The notes: generated by a model from the letters alone, not told the origin. 64,000 nt of DNA from Bacteroides sp. UBA7333 (GCA_002471195.1 DKPN01000035.1:23048-87047); one strand, 5' to 3'; shown: positions 37,618-47,753, numbered from the stretch's first letter. Numbers and translations are program-made.

Positions 37618-39387
37618 TTAGAAATTAGAAGTATCCGTATCCCACCACAATCTTGTAGCTTGAACATCATCACCACCTATTGCCTCTAAACCGGTAGTCA
37701 AGATATCTGATATCATAGCATCCGTATCACCCAAAAGTGGCATTCGACGAATAATTTCACCCTCTGTCAAACTATCATCACCATCTTCTACATTTAAAAC
37801 CGGAAAGATTTTAGGATAACCGGTACGGCGTAATTCGGCCCATGCCTCATGAGAATCGGGGAAAAGAGCAATATATTTTTGCGTAATAATTTTTTCTAAT
37901 TTAGTTTCTTGACTATCTCCGTCGCTCCATTTCACTCCTATTTTGGTTACACTCTGTATATTGTTGCCAGAATCAAGAGGATCGATATATGTATAATTAA
38001 CAGGAGTGTCTACTGTCTTATAGTCAGCTAGATATTCGTCATATTTATATGACATGAATCTATCATCCAAATAAGCATTATCAATACCACGATTATAAAA
38101 GAATCCTGCTTGTCCTCCCATATTCCAACCACGTAATGCACCTTCAGCACGTAAAAAATCAACTTCAGAAATTTTCATCAGATACAAAGGAGCCATAGCA
38201 GTTGACTCTTCATCCATACGCGAGTATGCTATACGTTGATTATTTGCATAACTCTGTCCGGGTATCATACGCGTACCTGCACGTATTCCTACGACGCGAC
38301 TATCTGCTTCAAGAAATTTTGTCGGATCTTTTAAGTCAATCAATTTGTTTTCATTTTTTAAGAAATAATACTTCATATAAGGATGATCCAAGCTAGACAA
38401 AAGACTCTCGAATGAAGCATTCAAACGTGTATCACCCCAAGTTTTAGATATCTCTAACAGAGGATTCGTGAAACCTGTCATCATAGGTGTTAATGCAATT
38501 TCTTGATCTAAAGTTTCAACAACACCTGCTGCAACAGCCTCTTCAGCCCACTTCTTAGCTAATTCGGGCTCAACTTTCACCAAACGCATTGCCATGCGTA
38601 GTTTTAGTGAGTTGGCAAATCGACACCAAGTATCAATATTTTTATCTACCGTTACAGCATCATAACGTTTTATCAAGTTTTGAAAACGTTTTTTATACCA
38701 ATCAGGACGCGACGGATAGTTCTTAAAACAAGCTACTATTGTGTCAATATTATTGATTGCCCCTTTATAGATAGTTTCATGCGAATCGTAAGTAAATGGA
38801 TGGTCTTGTTTATTCGCTTTAAAATCTTTGTAAGGAAATGTACTATATATATCGGCAATATCTTGTGCACCATAATTAAACAATAATAGTGCGATAGCTT
38901 TAAATTCAGGAATAGAATCAATCTGTGGATGATTCAAAATTGGAATAAGATTATTTTTAACTATGCCAAACGATCCATTAGGTCCACCGTTAAAATCCTC
39001 ATTTACATAATAGGTCGAACGAATTCGTCCATCGAAATTATGGGGTAAACAAAAATATCCTGCATAATTATCAACCGTCAAATTAAACTGATATTGATAA
39101 GCATGCGCTCCTGGAAGTCCACCTTCTTTACCACCTCGCAACGCATATTGTGCTGTCATTATTTGACCGAAATAATTTTTTAAACCATCGGTAGCAGAAA
39201 TAAAACCGTCCTCAGTTATCTCTTTATGATAATCTATCACATCCGCTTTCCCAAAATAAGTTTCATAATCACCTTTCTCACTAGAACCGGTAAGTTCATC
39301 ACCAGGAGTATCATAATCTAACAGACAAGATTGTAACCCAAAGAGTGTGAACAATCCACATGCTGCAAATAATATATATCTTTTCAT
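37618..39387 (-). CDS. SusD/RagB-family outer-membrane lipoprotein (PUL A)
   Basis: The glycan-capturing lid over the SusC pore. Lipobox GLQSC gives lipidated Cys21, and the mature part is a SusD-like_2 helical fold: QIMTAQYALRGG, YYKGAI-type TPR helices, KLRMAMRLVKVEPE, LRAEGALRGWNMGGQA and the shared C-terminal block EKIITQKYIALFPDSHEAW. The length is 589. It lies 29 bases downstream of its SusC, as in all Sus-type loci. Its conserved blocks match those of the second SusD (57,581-59,323) closely, so the two are paralogues. Confidence 0.94.
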   Translation of the reverse strand: MKRYILFAACGLFTLFGLQSCLLDYDTPGDELTGSSEKGDYETYFGKADVIDYHKEITEDGFISATDGLKNYFGQIMTAQYALRGGKEGGLPGAHAYQYQFNLTVDNYAGYFCLPHNFDGRIRSTYYVNEDFNGGPNGSFGIVKNNLIPILNHPQIDSIPEFKAIALLLFNYGAQDIADIYSTFPYKDFKANKQDHPFTYDSHETIYKGAINNIDTIVACFKNYPSRPDWYKKRFQNLIKRYDAVTVDKNIDTWCRFANSLKLRMAMRLVKVEPELAKKWAEEAVAAGVVETLDQEIALTPMMTGFTNPLLEISKTWGDTRLNASFESLLSSLDHPYMKYYFLKNENKLIDLKDPTKFLEADSRVVGIRAGTRMIPGQSYANNQRIAYSRMDEESTAMAPLYLMKISEVDFLRAEGALRGWNMGGQAGFFYNRGIDNAYLDDRFMSYKYDEYLADYKTVDTPVNYTYIDPLDSGNNIQSVTKIGVKWSDGDSQETKLEKIITQKYIALFPDSHEAWAELRRTGYPKIFPVLNVEDGDDSLTEGEIIRRMPLLGDTDAMISDILTTGLEAIGGDDVQATRLWWDTDTSNF

Positions 39388-39416
39388 AATTTAATCAAGT
39401 TATTAATATATAATCA

Positions 39417-42400
39417 TTAAAAATTTGCTTTTAGCGAAAGTCCGAATGAACGCGCCGAAGGCATATTAAAAATTTCGAATGCACCCAATGCATTTTGTGT
39501 TGATAAAGATACATCTGGATCAACCGGTGCTTTTTTGTAAATAAAGAATAGATTTCTTCCTACGAATGATAAAGAAAGGTTTTTAGAAGGACCAAATAGA
39601 TTTTGGAAAGTATATCCTAAAGACAGTTCTCTAAGACGGAAGTTTGTGCCATCGTAAACATATTGCGATGCATTAACATCACCACCAATTGTTTTATAGT
39701 ATGAATCAATAGGTGCTAAGTTTCCATCAGGCATTACAAGAGCCGGACGACCATTCCATACCAAATCAGGATTATTTTCAGCAGCAATACGTGCATCGGC
39801 ACTACGTTGTGAAACACCTAATTTATCTAATTCAGCTTCTGTAAACGAAACTACTTTTCCACCAATTTTACCATTGATCAAGAAGTATAAAGTAAACCCT
39901 TTGTAAGTAAATGTATTACTCCAACCCAATTGATATTTGGCATTCATATTGCCAATATATAAACCGTATTTCTCGCGTGGTTTATTGCTTAAGTTTGGAG
40001 CACCATCGCTTGTCAATTTGATATTTCCATCTTTATCGCGTGCAAAATCAGTAGCATACATATCACCATACGAACCACCTTCTACGAATTTAACTTGAAT
40101 TTTACCACCTGCAATTTTCTGATCCACCAATCGCTCATTACCATTGCTATCGCGACTTGTTTTCAAAATCTTATTATCATTGTAAGAAATATTAGCAGAT
40201 GTTCTCCATAATAATCCTCTTGCAATATTCAACGAATAACTCACCGTACCTTCAACACCTTGATTTCGTATCTTGCCCGTATTCAAAGGCACTGTTAAAC
40301 CTGCTGTATTTCCAAAAGCCAAATAAGCGTCTTTACTCACTGCATGATAATAAGTGGCTTCTATTTCTAATGCATTTCTAAACAAAGACATATCAAAACC
40401 CGCCTCAAAGGATTTAGTAATTTCAGGTCTACAATTTTCAAATGAGGTATAATTAGAGCTTACAACCCCACCAGTTATATTATTTGATGTAGTAGTCGCG
40501 AATAAAATATTAGGAATTGAGTTACCTACCTCACTATAAGAAGAACGAACTTTTAAGTTGGTAATAACTTCGGGAAGTTTCACCATATTGCTAATTAATG
40601 CATTTGCACCCAAGCCAAAGTAGCCATAGTTGTCAGGTGTTCCAAATTTTGAAAATTGTTTAAATGGTCGATACCAGTCACGACGATAACTACCATCAAC
40701 AAAGATCATATCCTTATAACCTACTTGAGCTGTAAATAAAGCTGCACGATCCCAGTTCGAATCTACCCAATGTCTTCTTTCTCCAGGACTACCTCCAGAT
40801 GCAGAAGGATCAAAGTTATTTACCCAGGTCGACATTTTTTGTCTATTAGGATCGAAAGTCGTTGCTTTTGTCCATAAACTTTGACCATCAGTTTTAATGG
40901 TGTGTTCTACCCATCCGGCAGTAGCTTGGAGCGAAAAATCTTTAATTTCTCTATTGAAACTTAATAAGTAATCTAGATAAAATTCATTGGTACGTATATG
41001 ATCCAAACCATAGATACCATAATCTTCCATAGCCGAAGGATTCCAAGTTGTAGCAAAACGTTTAGTAGAATTTTTGAAGCGTGTACGATCTCCGCTGAAA
41101 CGAACTTGTGCCTTTAGCCCATCGATGATTTCATATTTTACTTGTGCAGATCCAAAAACACGTTCTTCATCACGTTTGCTATTATTATTATTTACTAACC
41201 AATAAGGGTTATTACGACCAGGTGTTTGATATGCCCACATTTGTTGAATACCTTTCAACTCTATTTGAGATGGCACCAATTGGAATGATCCGGTTTTCTC
41301 ATCTTTAACATAAATATTTTGAGAATTCGACATCCAAGTTCCTTCAGTCATATAATTATTCTTATAATATCTGGTGTCAATATTACGAGGAGTAGTATAT
41401 AAATCATATAGTGGATTCAGTACAGTACCACCACCTGTACGATTTTTAGTTTGTGCATTGATATAATTGATTGAAACATCAATGTTCAATTTCTTTTTTA
41501 ATAAGCTATAACTTTGACGAAATGAAAAGTTATTTCTATTGTATGTATTATTCGGCACCATACCTTTTGTATACGAGTTAGCATACGAAAAATAAGAACG
41601 AATGAGTTCATTACCTCCACTCAAAGAAACAGAATTATTATAAGTTGCGCCGGTCTTAAAGAAATCAGATACATCATCATTTCCTGTATTTCTTAGTTTG
41701 GCACCTTCATAAGCCAACTCCGCAGATGTCATATCCGACAATTTCTTTCCCCAGCTATCTAGGTCAAGTGTATTAGCGTCAAGATTGACATTGGCACCGT
41801 AAATATTTTGAATTTTAGGAGTTAACAATGGTTTTTCGAAAGTAACGTTAGATGAAACATTAATATCAATACGTCCTTCTTTCCCTTTCTTTGTAGTAAT
41901 CATGATAGCTCCATTGGCAGCAACACTACCATATAATGCAGCTGCATTAGCACCTTTCAATACATTAATGCTTTCAATATCATCAGGATTGATAGATGAT
42001 AATGGGTCAGAACCTTCTGATCTACTTGAATAGGTAATATTGCTTGCATCTTCCTTACTAGTTCCACCATTTGACATCGGTATACCATCAATAATAATCA
42101 ATGGTGAATTATTACCTAGAATTGATTTGCTTCCGCGAAGTGTTATTGTTGTTTTACCACCTGCTCCACCGGCACTTTGCGTAATGCTCATACCTGCTAC
42201 ACGTCCTTGAAGAGAGTTTACGAAGTTAGCATCTTGCACTTTCATTAAATCATCGCCTGTAACTTTTTGTGTAGCATAAGTCAATGATTTTTCTTTGCGT
42301 TCGATACCCATAGCTGTTACAACAACTTCGTTGATAAGTTGCGCATCTTCTTGCATTACCACTTTCAATGAATTGCTTAAACCCACTTTAATTTGCTGTT

Positions 42401-42926
42401 TTTTATAACCGATGTACGAAAATTCCAAAACAGCCTTATCGTTGGGTACTTCAATCGAGAAGTTCCCATCCATATCAGTAATAGCTCCTGTGCTAGTACC
42501 TACAACAATAACGCTAACACCAATTAACGGATCACCATAATTATCGGTCACATTACCAGTAATTGCTCTTTTGCTTTGTTGCATTTTTAGTGTTGCTTCC
42601 GGAGTACTTGAAGTATATAACACTAAATATTTGTCGTGAACAGAATAAGAAACTTTTGTATTATTCAAAACTTTCTCCATTACAGAATTTAAATTCTCAT
42701 CGTTTGCAGTGATTGAAACTGCGTAATTAGGATCTACATCTTTAACATTGTACACTACAGATAAAGATGTTTGTCTACCTATCTCTGTCAAAACAGTACT
42801 AATAGCCTCATTTCTGAAGTTCAGATTTAATAATAAATCTTTAGGAGAGGCATTTAAAACAGTAGAAGGAATTAGTAGTAATAATGACAATAAAAAAATC
42901 ATTTTACTTTTGTTAAATCGTCTCAT
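39417..42926 (-). CDS. SusC/RagA-family TonB-dependent transporter with STN domain (PUL A)
   Basis: An outer-membrane, TonB-driven importer of oligosaccharides captured by SusD. After a signal peptide (1-26) comes an STN domain (about 30-105; LLLNLNFRNEAISTVLTEIG) that signals to FecR. A carboxypeptidase-like domain (ITGNVTDNYGDPLIGVSV ... GAITDMDGNFSI), a plug with INEVVVTAMGIERKEKSL and GANAAALYGSVAANGAI, and a beta barrel ending in FGLSLKANF follow. The length is 1169. The STN domain and the FecR/ECF-sigma genes just upstream point to trans-envelope signalling: ligand binding to SusC releases the sigma factor. Confidence 0.95.
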   Translation of the reverse strand: MRRFNKSKMIFLLSLLLLIPSTVLNASPKDLLLNLNFRNEAISTVLTEIGRQTSLSVVYNVKDVDPNYAVSITANDENLNSVMEKVLNNTKVSYSVHDKYLVLYTSSTPEATLKMQQSKRAITGNVTDNYGDPLIGVSVIVVGTSTGAITDMDGNFSIEVPNDKAVLEFSYIGYKKQQIKVGLSNSLKVVMQEDAQLINEVVVTAMGIERKEKSLTYATQKVTGDDLMKVQDANFVNSLQGRVAGMSITQSAGGAGGKTTITLRGSKSILGNNSPLIIIDGIPMSNGGTSKEDASNITYSSRSEGSDPLSSINPDDIESINVLKGANAAALYGSVAANGAIMITTKKGKEGRIDINVSSNVTFEKPLLTPKIQNIYGANVNLDANTLDLDSWGKKLSDMTSAELAYEGAKLRNTGNDDVSDFFKTGATYNNSVSLSGGNELIRSYFSYANSYTKGMVPNNTYNRNNFSFRQSYSLLKKKLNIDVSINYINAQTKNRTGGGTVLNPLYDLYTTPRNIDTRYYKNNYMTEGTWMSNSQNIYVKDEKTGSFQLVPSQIELKGIQQMWAYQTPGRNNPYWLVNNNNSKRDEERVFGSAQVKYEIIDGLKAQVRFSGDRTRFKNSTKRFATTWNPSAMEDYGIYGLDHIRTNEFYLDYLLSFNREIKDFSLQATAGWVEHTIKTDGQSLWTKATTFDPNRQKMSTWVNNFDPSASGGSPGERRHWVDSNWDRAALFTAQVGYKDMIFVDGSYRRDWYRPFKQFSKFGTPDNYGYFGLGANALISNMVKLPEVITNLKVRSSYSEVGNSIPNILFATTTSNNITGGVVSSNYTSFENCRPEITKSFEAGFDMSLFRNALEIEATYYHAVSKDAYLAFGNTAGLTVPLNTGKIRNQGVEGTVSYSLNIARGLLWRTSANISYNDNKILKTSRDSNGNERLVDQKIAGGKIQVKFVEGGSYGDMYATDFARDKDGNIKLTSDGAPNLSNKPREKYGLYIGNMNAKYQLGWSNTFTYKGFTLYFLINGKIGGKVVSFTEAELDKLGVSQRSADARIAAENNPDLVWNGRPALVMPDGNLAPIDSYYKTIGGDVNASQYVYDGTNFRLRELSLGYTFQNLFGPSKNLSLSFVGRNLFFIYKKAPVDPDVSLSTQNALGAFEIFNMPSARSFGLSLKANF

Positions 42927-43113
42927 TTGTTTATAAATTTCGGGTTAACATTGTTATTTGTTAATAATAGTTCGATGTTTATTTTGATAAATATTCTCGA
43001 TTTCAGTATTAATACAGCCGAAGCAAATGTTGTACTAAATAAAAAATGACTTTTTTTTTATTTTTTTACTCCAATACTAAAAACAAAAACATAAAACACT
43101 AACTATCAATAAA

Positions 43114-44106
43114 TTAATCTATAGAAGAAATAATCACTTCTTTATTTCCGTTGTGATTATATTTAAAAACTTTTGTTAGAGATAAAGCAAACAGAATATC
43201 ATTTAAATCATCATCGGTAGAGAAGTGACAAGTAAACACCTCATCCTTGAGTTTTTCATCTGCATATGTAAAGTTCACATCATAATGCCTTTCCAAACAT
43301 GTGGTTATATCATATAAGGTTTTTTCTTTAAATTTTAATCTGCCATCTATCCATAAAAGAACTTCATTGGCCGAAGAAGAGGTTATCAAATCCAATTGTC
43401 TGGTTTTTGTGTCGTACTCTAAAATTTGATTGGGCACTAATACCACCTTCTCATTGATCGAAAAAATATTAACTCCAATGCTACCCTGCAATAAGGTAGC
43501 AACCACTCGATCTTCGGCTTGTCTTGACCGTATATTAAACTTTGTGCCTAAAACTTTCGTTTCAACACCATTAGCATTTACAATGAAAGGCGAACGTTTA
43601 TTATGGAATACTTCAAAATAAGCTTCACCTACTAAGTCGACCTCTCTTTTCGTTTTCCAAAAAGAGTTTTTATATATCAATTTAGTCGATGAGTTCAGCC
43701 ATACTTTCGAACCGTCGGGCAATAAGAACTGTGCACGTTGGCCCGATGCAGTAGCAACCATAAAGTCGGTTTGTTGATTAAGTAGTAGTGACGAAAGTCC
43801 CATAATAAATACTGCCCCAGCTAAAAAGGCAGCGTATGGGATTAGTTTTCTCCAAGTAAATTTATATTTACGTTTTGATTCAATTTCGCGATTAGGATGA
43901 GATATTCTGGCCTGAAACTCTTTCCATTTGGCATCTACATCTACTGAATTGAACACGGTAACACATTTATCAATAAACTTGGTGTAATATAGTTGTTCAA
44001 GTACTTGTTTATTTTCGGGGGCACTATTATACCAGATTTCCACCTCTTTACATTCGTCAACAGAGAGATTTCCATCTAAATATTTAAGTAAAATAATTTC
44101 GTCCAT
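43114..44106 (-). CDS. FecR-family anti-sigma factor
   Basis: An inner-membrane regulator that holds the ECF sigma factor and receives the signal from the SusC STN domain. The N-terminal ~85 residues are cytoplasmic, one membrane helix lies at about 88-108 (LIPYAAFLAGAVFIMGL), and the periplasmic FecR domain follows (TASGQRAQFLLPDGSKVWLN ... VDLVGEAYFEVFHNK ... FIVNANGVETKVLGTKFN). The last ~75 residues match DUF4974 (LKFKEKTLYDITTCLERHY). The length is 330. The gene is 95 bases below the sigma-factor gene and 187 above susC. Confidence 0.95.
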   Translation of the reverse strand: MDEIILLKYLDGNLSVDECKEVEIWYNSAPENKQVLEQLYYTKFIDKCVTVFNSVDVDAKWKEFQARISHPNREIESKRKYKFTWRKLIPYAAFLAGAVFIMGLSSLLLNQQTDFMVATASGQRAQFLLPDGSKVWLNSSTKLIYKNSFWKTKREVDLVGEAYFEVFHNKRSPFIVNANGVETKVLGTKFNIRSRQAEDRVVATLLQGSIGVNIFSINEKVVLVPNQILEYDTKTRQLDLITSSSANEVLLWIDGRLKFKEKTLYDITTCLERHYDVNFTYADEKLKDEVFTCHFSTDDDLNDILFALSLTKVFKYNHNGNKEVIISSID

Positions 44107-44201
44107 TTATTTTATTGTATCAGTTTTAAGCATTAGGATTTTATATAATACAGTTAAACTAAAAAGGCTACTAAACGAAATGGAAGTTTTTTAATAAATA
44201 A

Positions 44202-44771
44202 TTACAAGAAGATAATGGTAAGATAATCTTTGAGTTCGATTCGCAATATTTTAAGAGCCTGACTAATGCGATAGTTTACTGTTTGAGGAGAAACGTTCAA
44301 CTTCTTTGCAATATCTTTATGGATCATATATTGATCGCGATTTAACAAATAACACTCTCTAATCTCTTCAGGCAATTTCAGTAATGCTTTTTCATAAATA
44401 TCAAAGAGTTCATTATCCAAATAAAAATTCGGATCACTAAATTCACTTTCATATTTTCCTATGATTTCGTCGTGCACTTTACGTTTCACCTCAGTGTGTG
44501 CGATGCGGTTTAAAGATTTATTTTTTACAATCGTAAAAAGCAGTGATTTTAGATTTAATTCATCCATCAAACTTTCTCGTTTCTCCCAAACCCATATCAT
44601 GGTATCTTGAACAACCTCTTCCGACTCAGAAAGTGGAATGTATTGAGCAGAAAAAGCACATAGCGCCTTGAAATAAGTGCGGTACAAAACTTCAAAAGCT
44701 TTGATATCACCACTTTTTATGGCGCGTATTGTAGTTTTATTGTCTTTATTTAGATCTAGTTGGTTGTTCAT
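44202..44771 (-). CDS. ECF sigma factor (RNA polymerase sigma-70 family)
   Basis: An extracytoplasmic-function sigma factor that should switch on PUL A. Region 2 includes FEVLYRTYFKALCAFSAQYI and VVQDTMIWVWEKRESL; region 4 is LPEEIRECYLLNRDQ followed by the helix-turn-helix HKDIAKKLNVSPQTVNYRIS. The length is 189 from the ATG at 44771. The frame runs on to a TTG at 44792, but that TTG ends a TAnnTTTG box. It is paired with FecR and divergent from the GH20 gene at 45,123. Confidence 0.95.
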   Translation of the reverse strand: MNNQLDLNKDNKTTIRAIKSGDIKAFEVLYRTYFKALCAFSAQYIPLSESEEVVQDTMIWVWEKRESLMDELNLKSLLFTIVKNKSLNRIAHTEVKRKVHDEIIGKYESEFSDPNFYLDNELFDIYEKALLKLPEEIRECYLLNRDQYMIHKDIAKKLNVSPQTVNYRISQALKILRIELKDYLTIIFL

Positions 44772-44789
44772 AATTAGATGTTTCCGATG

Positions 44790-44797
44790 CAAACTTA
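44790..44797 (-). promoter_or_regulatory. TAnnTTTG promoter box of the ECF sigma gene
   Basis: TAAGTTTG on the minus strand, 18 bases upstream of the ATG at 44771. It suggests that the sigma factor is made from a housekeeping promoter. Confidence 0.65.
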
Positions 44798-44994
44798 AAT
44801 AATTATTCTATTTACACAAAAAATAAATCAATTTAGTATTTTCAATCAATCACAATATTTTATTTTTTAAATACAGGGCACCAATATCTTTGATTAATGA
44901 TATTACTAAGTTTATTTATATATTGCTTCCTTTTATTCACTACAATAAATATTAATATAGTATTTTTTTTACAATTTATAATTAATTTATTTAT

Positions 44995-45002
44995 TACTTT
45001 TG
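44995..45002 (+). promoter_or_regulatory. TAnnTTTG promoter box of the plus-strand GH20 gene
   Basis: TACTTTTG matches the consensus and would give a leader of roughly 115 bases before the ATG at 45123. Confidence 0.5.
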
Positions 45003-45122
45003 CGTAGTTAATAATTTAATACAGATGATCGAATCCCTCCTAATATAGCATTCGTTCATTAAGCAAAAACCATTATAAAGAATCACACAATTCATTTTTT
45101 TAAACCCAATAAATTAATACTT

Positions 45123-47489
45123 ATGTTCGCAAAAAAATTTCTTCATTGGTCGGCTTACTGTGCAGTATGTTTATCGTTTTTTCTGACGACATCGTGTTCC
45201 GAAAAAAATAGCGATGCAGACTACTCATTGATTCCGGTACCCAATGAAATGAAACAGTTGGATGGAAGATTCAACTTAACAGAAAACACGCCCGTCAACA
45301 TTACTTCCGAAGTTGATTCGGCTGGCAAATCTATTATTAAAAACTTTGTTAAGGATTTTGAAGTAGTAAGTGGATATCAACTTACAGTAAATGAAAATGT
45401 TAACACATCTAATCAAGGTATCGAATTTGTATTCAACAATGCTATCGAAAATTCAGAAGGTTACACACTTGATATCAAATCAAGTTATGTACGTATTGAA
45501 GCGGCCAACTCTAAAGGTTTTTTCTATGGCATTCAAACTTTAAAACAGTTGATGCCGGCTGATATCTATAGCAATAAACCGGTCAATTCGGTTCAATGGT
45601 CAGTGCCTTGCATTGCTGTAAAAGATGCTCCGCGCTTTGCTTATAGAGGTATGATGATTGATGTTTCGAGACACTTTTTCGATGTGGCCGAAATGAAAAA
45701 GATTTTAAATGTAATGGCATTGCATAAATTAAATACACTGCATTGGCATTTAACCGAAGATCAAGGTTGGAGAATTGAAATAAAAAAATATCCTAAACTG
45801 ACAGAAATCGGTAGCATCCGAAAAAAAACAATGATTCGCAAAGAATGGGATAATTTTGACACGACTCCTTATGGTGGTTTTTATACGCAAGATGAAATTA
45901 AAGAAATTGTACAATATGCTGCCGATCGTTGCATCAATGTAATTCCCGAAATTGATCTTCCCGGTCACATGATGGCTGCATTGGCATCTTATCCAAATCT
46001 AGGATGTACAGGCGGTCCGTATGAAGTTTCGGGACAATGGGGTGTACGTGATGATGTATTATGCCCGGGCAATGAAGCTACTTTCGAGTTTATTGAAGGT
46101 GTATTGGCAGAAGTGATGGAAATGTTTCCTTCTGAATATATTCATATTGGAGGTGATGAGTGCCCTAAAGTGCGTTGGGAAAAATGTGCTAAGTGCCAAG
46201 CACGCATCAAAAAAGAGAATATAAAAGGAGACGACAAGCACTCAAAAGAGTTTTTCTTGCAAAGCTACACCATGGCTCGCGTTGAAGATTTCTTAAACAA
46301 AAACGGAAGACGTTCTATTGGTTGGGACGAAATTCTGGAAGGCCAATTGGCTCCTGATGCTACAGTTATGTCATGGCGCGGTATGGATGGTGGTATTGAA
46401 GCTGCTAAAATGGGTCATGATGTGATTATGACACCTAACTCGCATCTATATTTCGACCATTATCAAACCCTAAATACTGCCGATGAGCCTTTGGCGATTG
46501 GTGGATTCAGTTCGGTTGAAAAAGTATATAGCTTAAATCCGATTCCCGATGTATTGACTGCTGAAGAGGCGAAATTTGTAAAAGGGGTACAAGCCAATTT
46601 ATGGACCGAATATATTCCAACCAATGAGCAATTAGAATACCAACTTCTACCCCGCCTGGCTGCATTGAGCGAAGTGCAATGGACTCAACCTGATAAAAAG
46701 AATTGGGAAAGATTTTTGGCGAGTTTAGGACATATCATCAGTATCTATGATGTGATGGGCTTTAACTATGCAAAACATATATATGAAATCATTGCTACGT
46801 ATGATGTATCACCCGATGGTGACGGCTCTATCTATGTAACGATGACCACTGCCGGCGATGCGCCAATATACTATACACTCGATGGTAGTGAACCTACCGA
46901 GCAAAGTAATTTGTATACAACACCGGTTAAAATTGATAAAACATCCACGATCAAAGCCTTTGTGAAAAGAGATAACATGCAAACTCGCCCGTTTAGCAAA
47001 ACATTTACTTTCAACAAAGCTACCGGCCGTTCTATTGTTCATAACACCAACCCAACATTAAAATATGCATCGAAAGGTCCAAGTATTTTGGTAGACGGAT
47101 TAAAAGGTGATTTTAACTATAGTACCGGTTATTGGGTAGGTTTTATGGCCGAACCAATGGATGTTACAATTGATCTTGGGCAACTTACTGAGGTATCGTC
47201 AGTAACAATAGGTGCTATGGTACAATTTGGCGAGTGGGTATTTCCGCCAACAAAATTGGCTGTATGGACAGCCGATGCTGATGGTAATTTTACAGAAAGA
47301 TGTATCAAAGATATTCCGGTAGCCGAAGAGAGTGCAACAGATGGTTTATATACATATAGCTGCGATTTTGCTCCTGTTCAAGCTCAAAAAGTGCGTATTG
47401 TAGCCGAAACAACTAAAGTAATACCACAATGGCATGGCGCAAGAGGACTAGAAGGCCACATGTTCATTGATGAAATTGTAATCGACTAA
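45123..47489 (+). CDS. GH20 beta-N-acetylhexosaminidase, lipoprotein
   Basis: A second exo-acting hexosaminidase next to PUL A. Lipobox LTTSC gives Cys25. The GH20b domain spans about 35-165, and the barrel shows AYRGMMIDVSRHFF, LHWHLTEDQGWRIEI and HIGGDECPKVRWEKC with the Asp345-Glu346 pair. After the barrel comes a chitobiase-type C-terminal domain (PIYYTLDGSEPTEQSN ... STIKAFVKRD, about 580-640) and then an F5/8-like sandwich (DVTIDLGQLTEVSSVTIG). The length is 788. It diverges from the sigma-factor gene and may be expressed independently. Its domain layout differs from the other GH20 by the extra chitobiase-type domain. Confidence 0.94.
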   Translation: MFAKKFLHWSAYCAVCLSFFLTTSCSEKNSDADYSLIPVPNEMKQLDGRFNLTENTPVNITSEVDSAGKSIIKNFVKDFEVVSGYQLTVNENVNTSNQGIEFVFNNAIENSEGYTLDIKSSYVRIEAANSKGFFYGIQTLKQLMPADIYSNKPVNSVQWSVPCIAVKDAPRFAYRGMMIDVSRHFFDVAEMKKILNVMALHKLNTLHWHLTEDQGWRIEIKKYPKLTEIGSIRKKTMIRKEWDNFDTTPYGGFYTQDEIKEIVQYAADRCINVIPEIDLPGHMMAALASYPNLGCTGGPYEVSGQWGVRDDVLCPGNEATFEFIEGVLAEVMEMFPSEYIHIGGDECPKVRWEKCAKCQARIKKENIKGDDKHSKEFFLQSYTMARVEDFLNKNGRRSIGWDEILEGQLAPDATVMSWRGMDGGIEAAKMGHDVIMTPNSHLYFDHYQTLNTADEPLAIGGFSSVEKVYSLNPIPDVLTAEEAKFVKGVQANLWTEYIPTNEQLEYQLLPRLAALSEVQWTQPDKKNWERFLASLGHIISIYDVMGFNYAKHIYEIIATYDVSPDGDGSIYVTMTTAGDAPIYYTLDGSEPTEQSNLYTTPVKIDKTSTIKAFVKRDNMQTRPFSKTFTFNKATGRSIVHNTNPTLKYASKGPSILVDGLKGDFNYSTGYWVGFMAEPMDVTIDLGQLTEVSSVTIGAMVQFGEWVFPPTKLAVWTADADGNFTERCIKDIPVAEESATDGLYTYSCDFAPVQAQKVRIVAETTKVIPQWHGARGLEGHMFIDEIVID

Positions 47490-47504
47490 AACATATTTTA
47501 ATTT

Positions 47505-47542
47505 TAAAAAGCCCGGACATTAAAATTGTTCGGGCTTTTTTT
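47505..47542 (+). terminator. Terminator after the plus-strand GH20 gene
   Basis: AAAAAGCCCGGAC pairs with GTTCGGGCTTTTTTT around a short AT loop; a strong Rho-independent terminator. Confidence 0.9.
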
Positions 47543-47578
47543 ATTGTACAATAATAATCATCGTGTAGAATCTCTTTA

Positions 47579-47640
47579 GTGAATCCCCTTAGTCAACATG
47601 GTAAATAAGCGGAATCAGCACAGTAAATAAGCGGATTCAC
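47579..47640. repeat. Short intergenic repeat cluster (GTAAATAAGCGGAATCA type)
   Basis: Two near-identical 17-base direct repeats, GTAAATAAGCGGAATCA (47601-47617) and GTAAATAAGCGGATTCA (47623-47639), are 22 bases apart. GTGAATCC (47579-47586) and GGATTCAC (47633-47640) form an inverted pair around them. The cluster lies in the convergent gap just past a terminator, like the repeat cluster at 11,121. Confidence 0.7.
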
Positions 47641-47720
47641 CATCATAAGTTAAACAATTGTACAGAGGCATTATTATTTGTTGATATTTAGGCTTTATAG
47701 TCAGACAAAGAACATTGTAA

Positions 47721-47753
47721 ATTGTTGATATTTATAAGATAAACATCAACAAT
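47721..47753 (-). other. Intergenic hairpin past the GH2 gene, with TTGTTGATATTTA repeats
   Basis: ATTGTTGAT (47721-47729) and ATCAACAAT (47745-47753) form a perfect nine-base stem. A direct repeat TTGTTGATATTTA occurs at 47678-47690 and 47722-47734. It lies past the stop of the minus-strand GH2 gene, but no T-run follows, so a terminator role is uncertain. Otherwise the gap from 47641 to 47806 shows nothing. Confidence 0.45.

Larger units (their letters stand above)
44772..45122. other. Divergent regulatory region between the sigma factor and GH20 genes
   Basis: A 351-base, very AT-rich gap without a gene. It holds one TAnnTTTG box on each strand (44790-44797 minus, 44995-45002 plus), so each side seems to have its own promoter. 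Confidence 0.6.

Noticed and set aside
47579..47753. Repeats as a phage attachment site or small CRISPR array
   Set aside because: No integrase, phage or cas genes in the window; copies are few and the spacing is too short.
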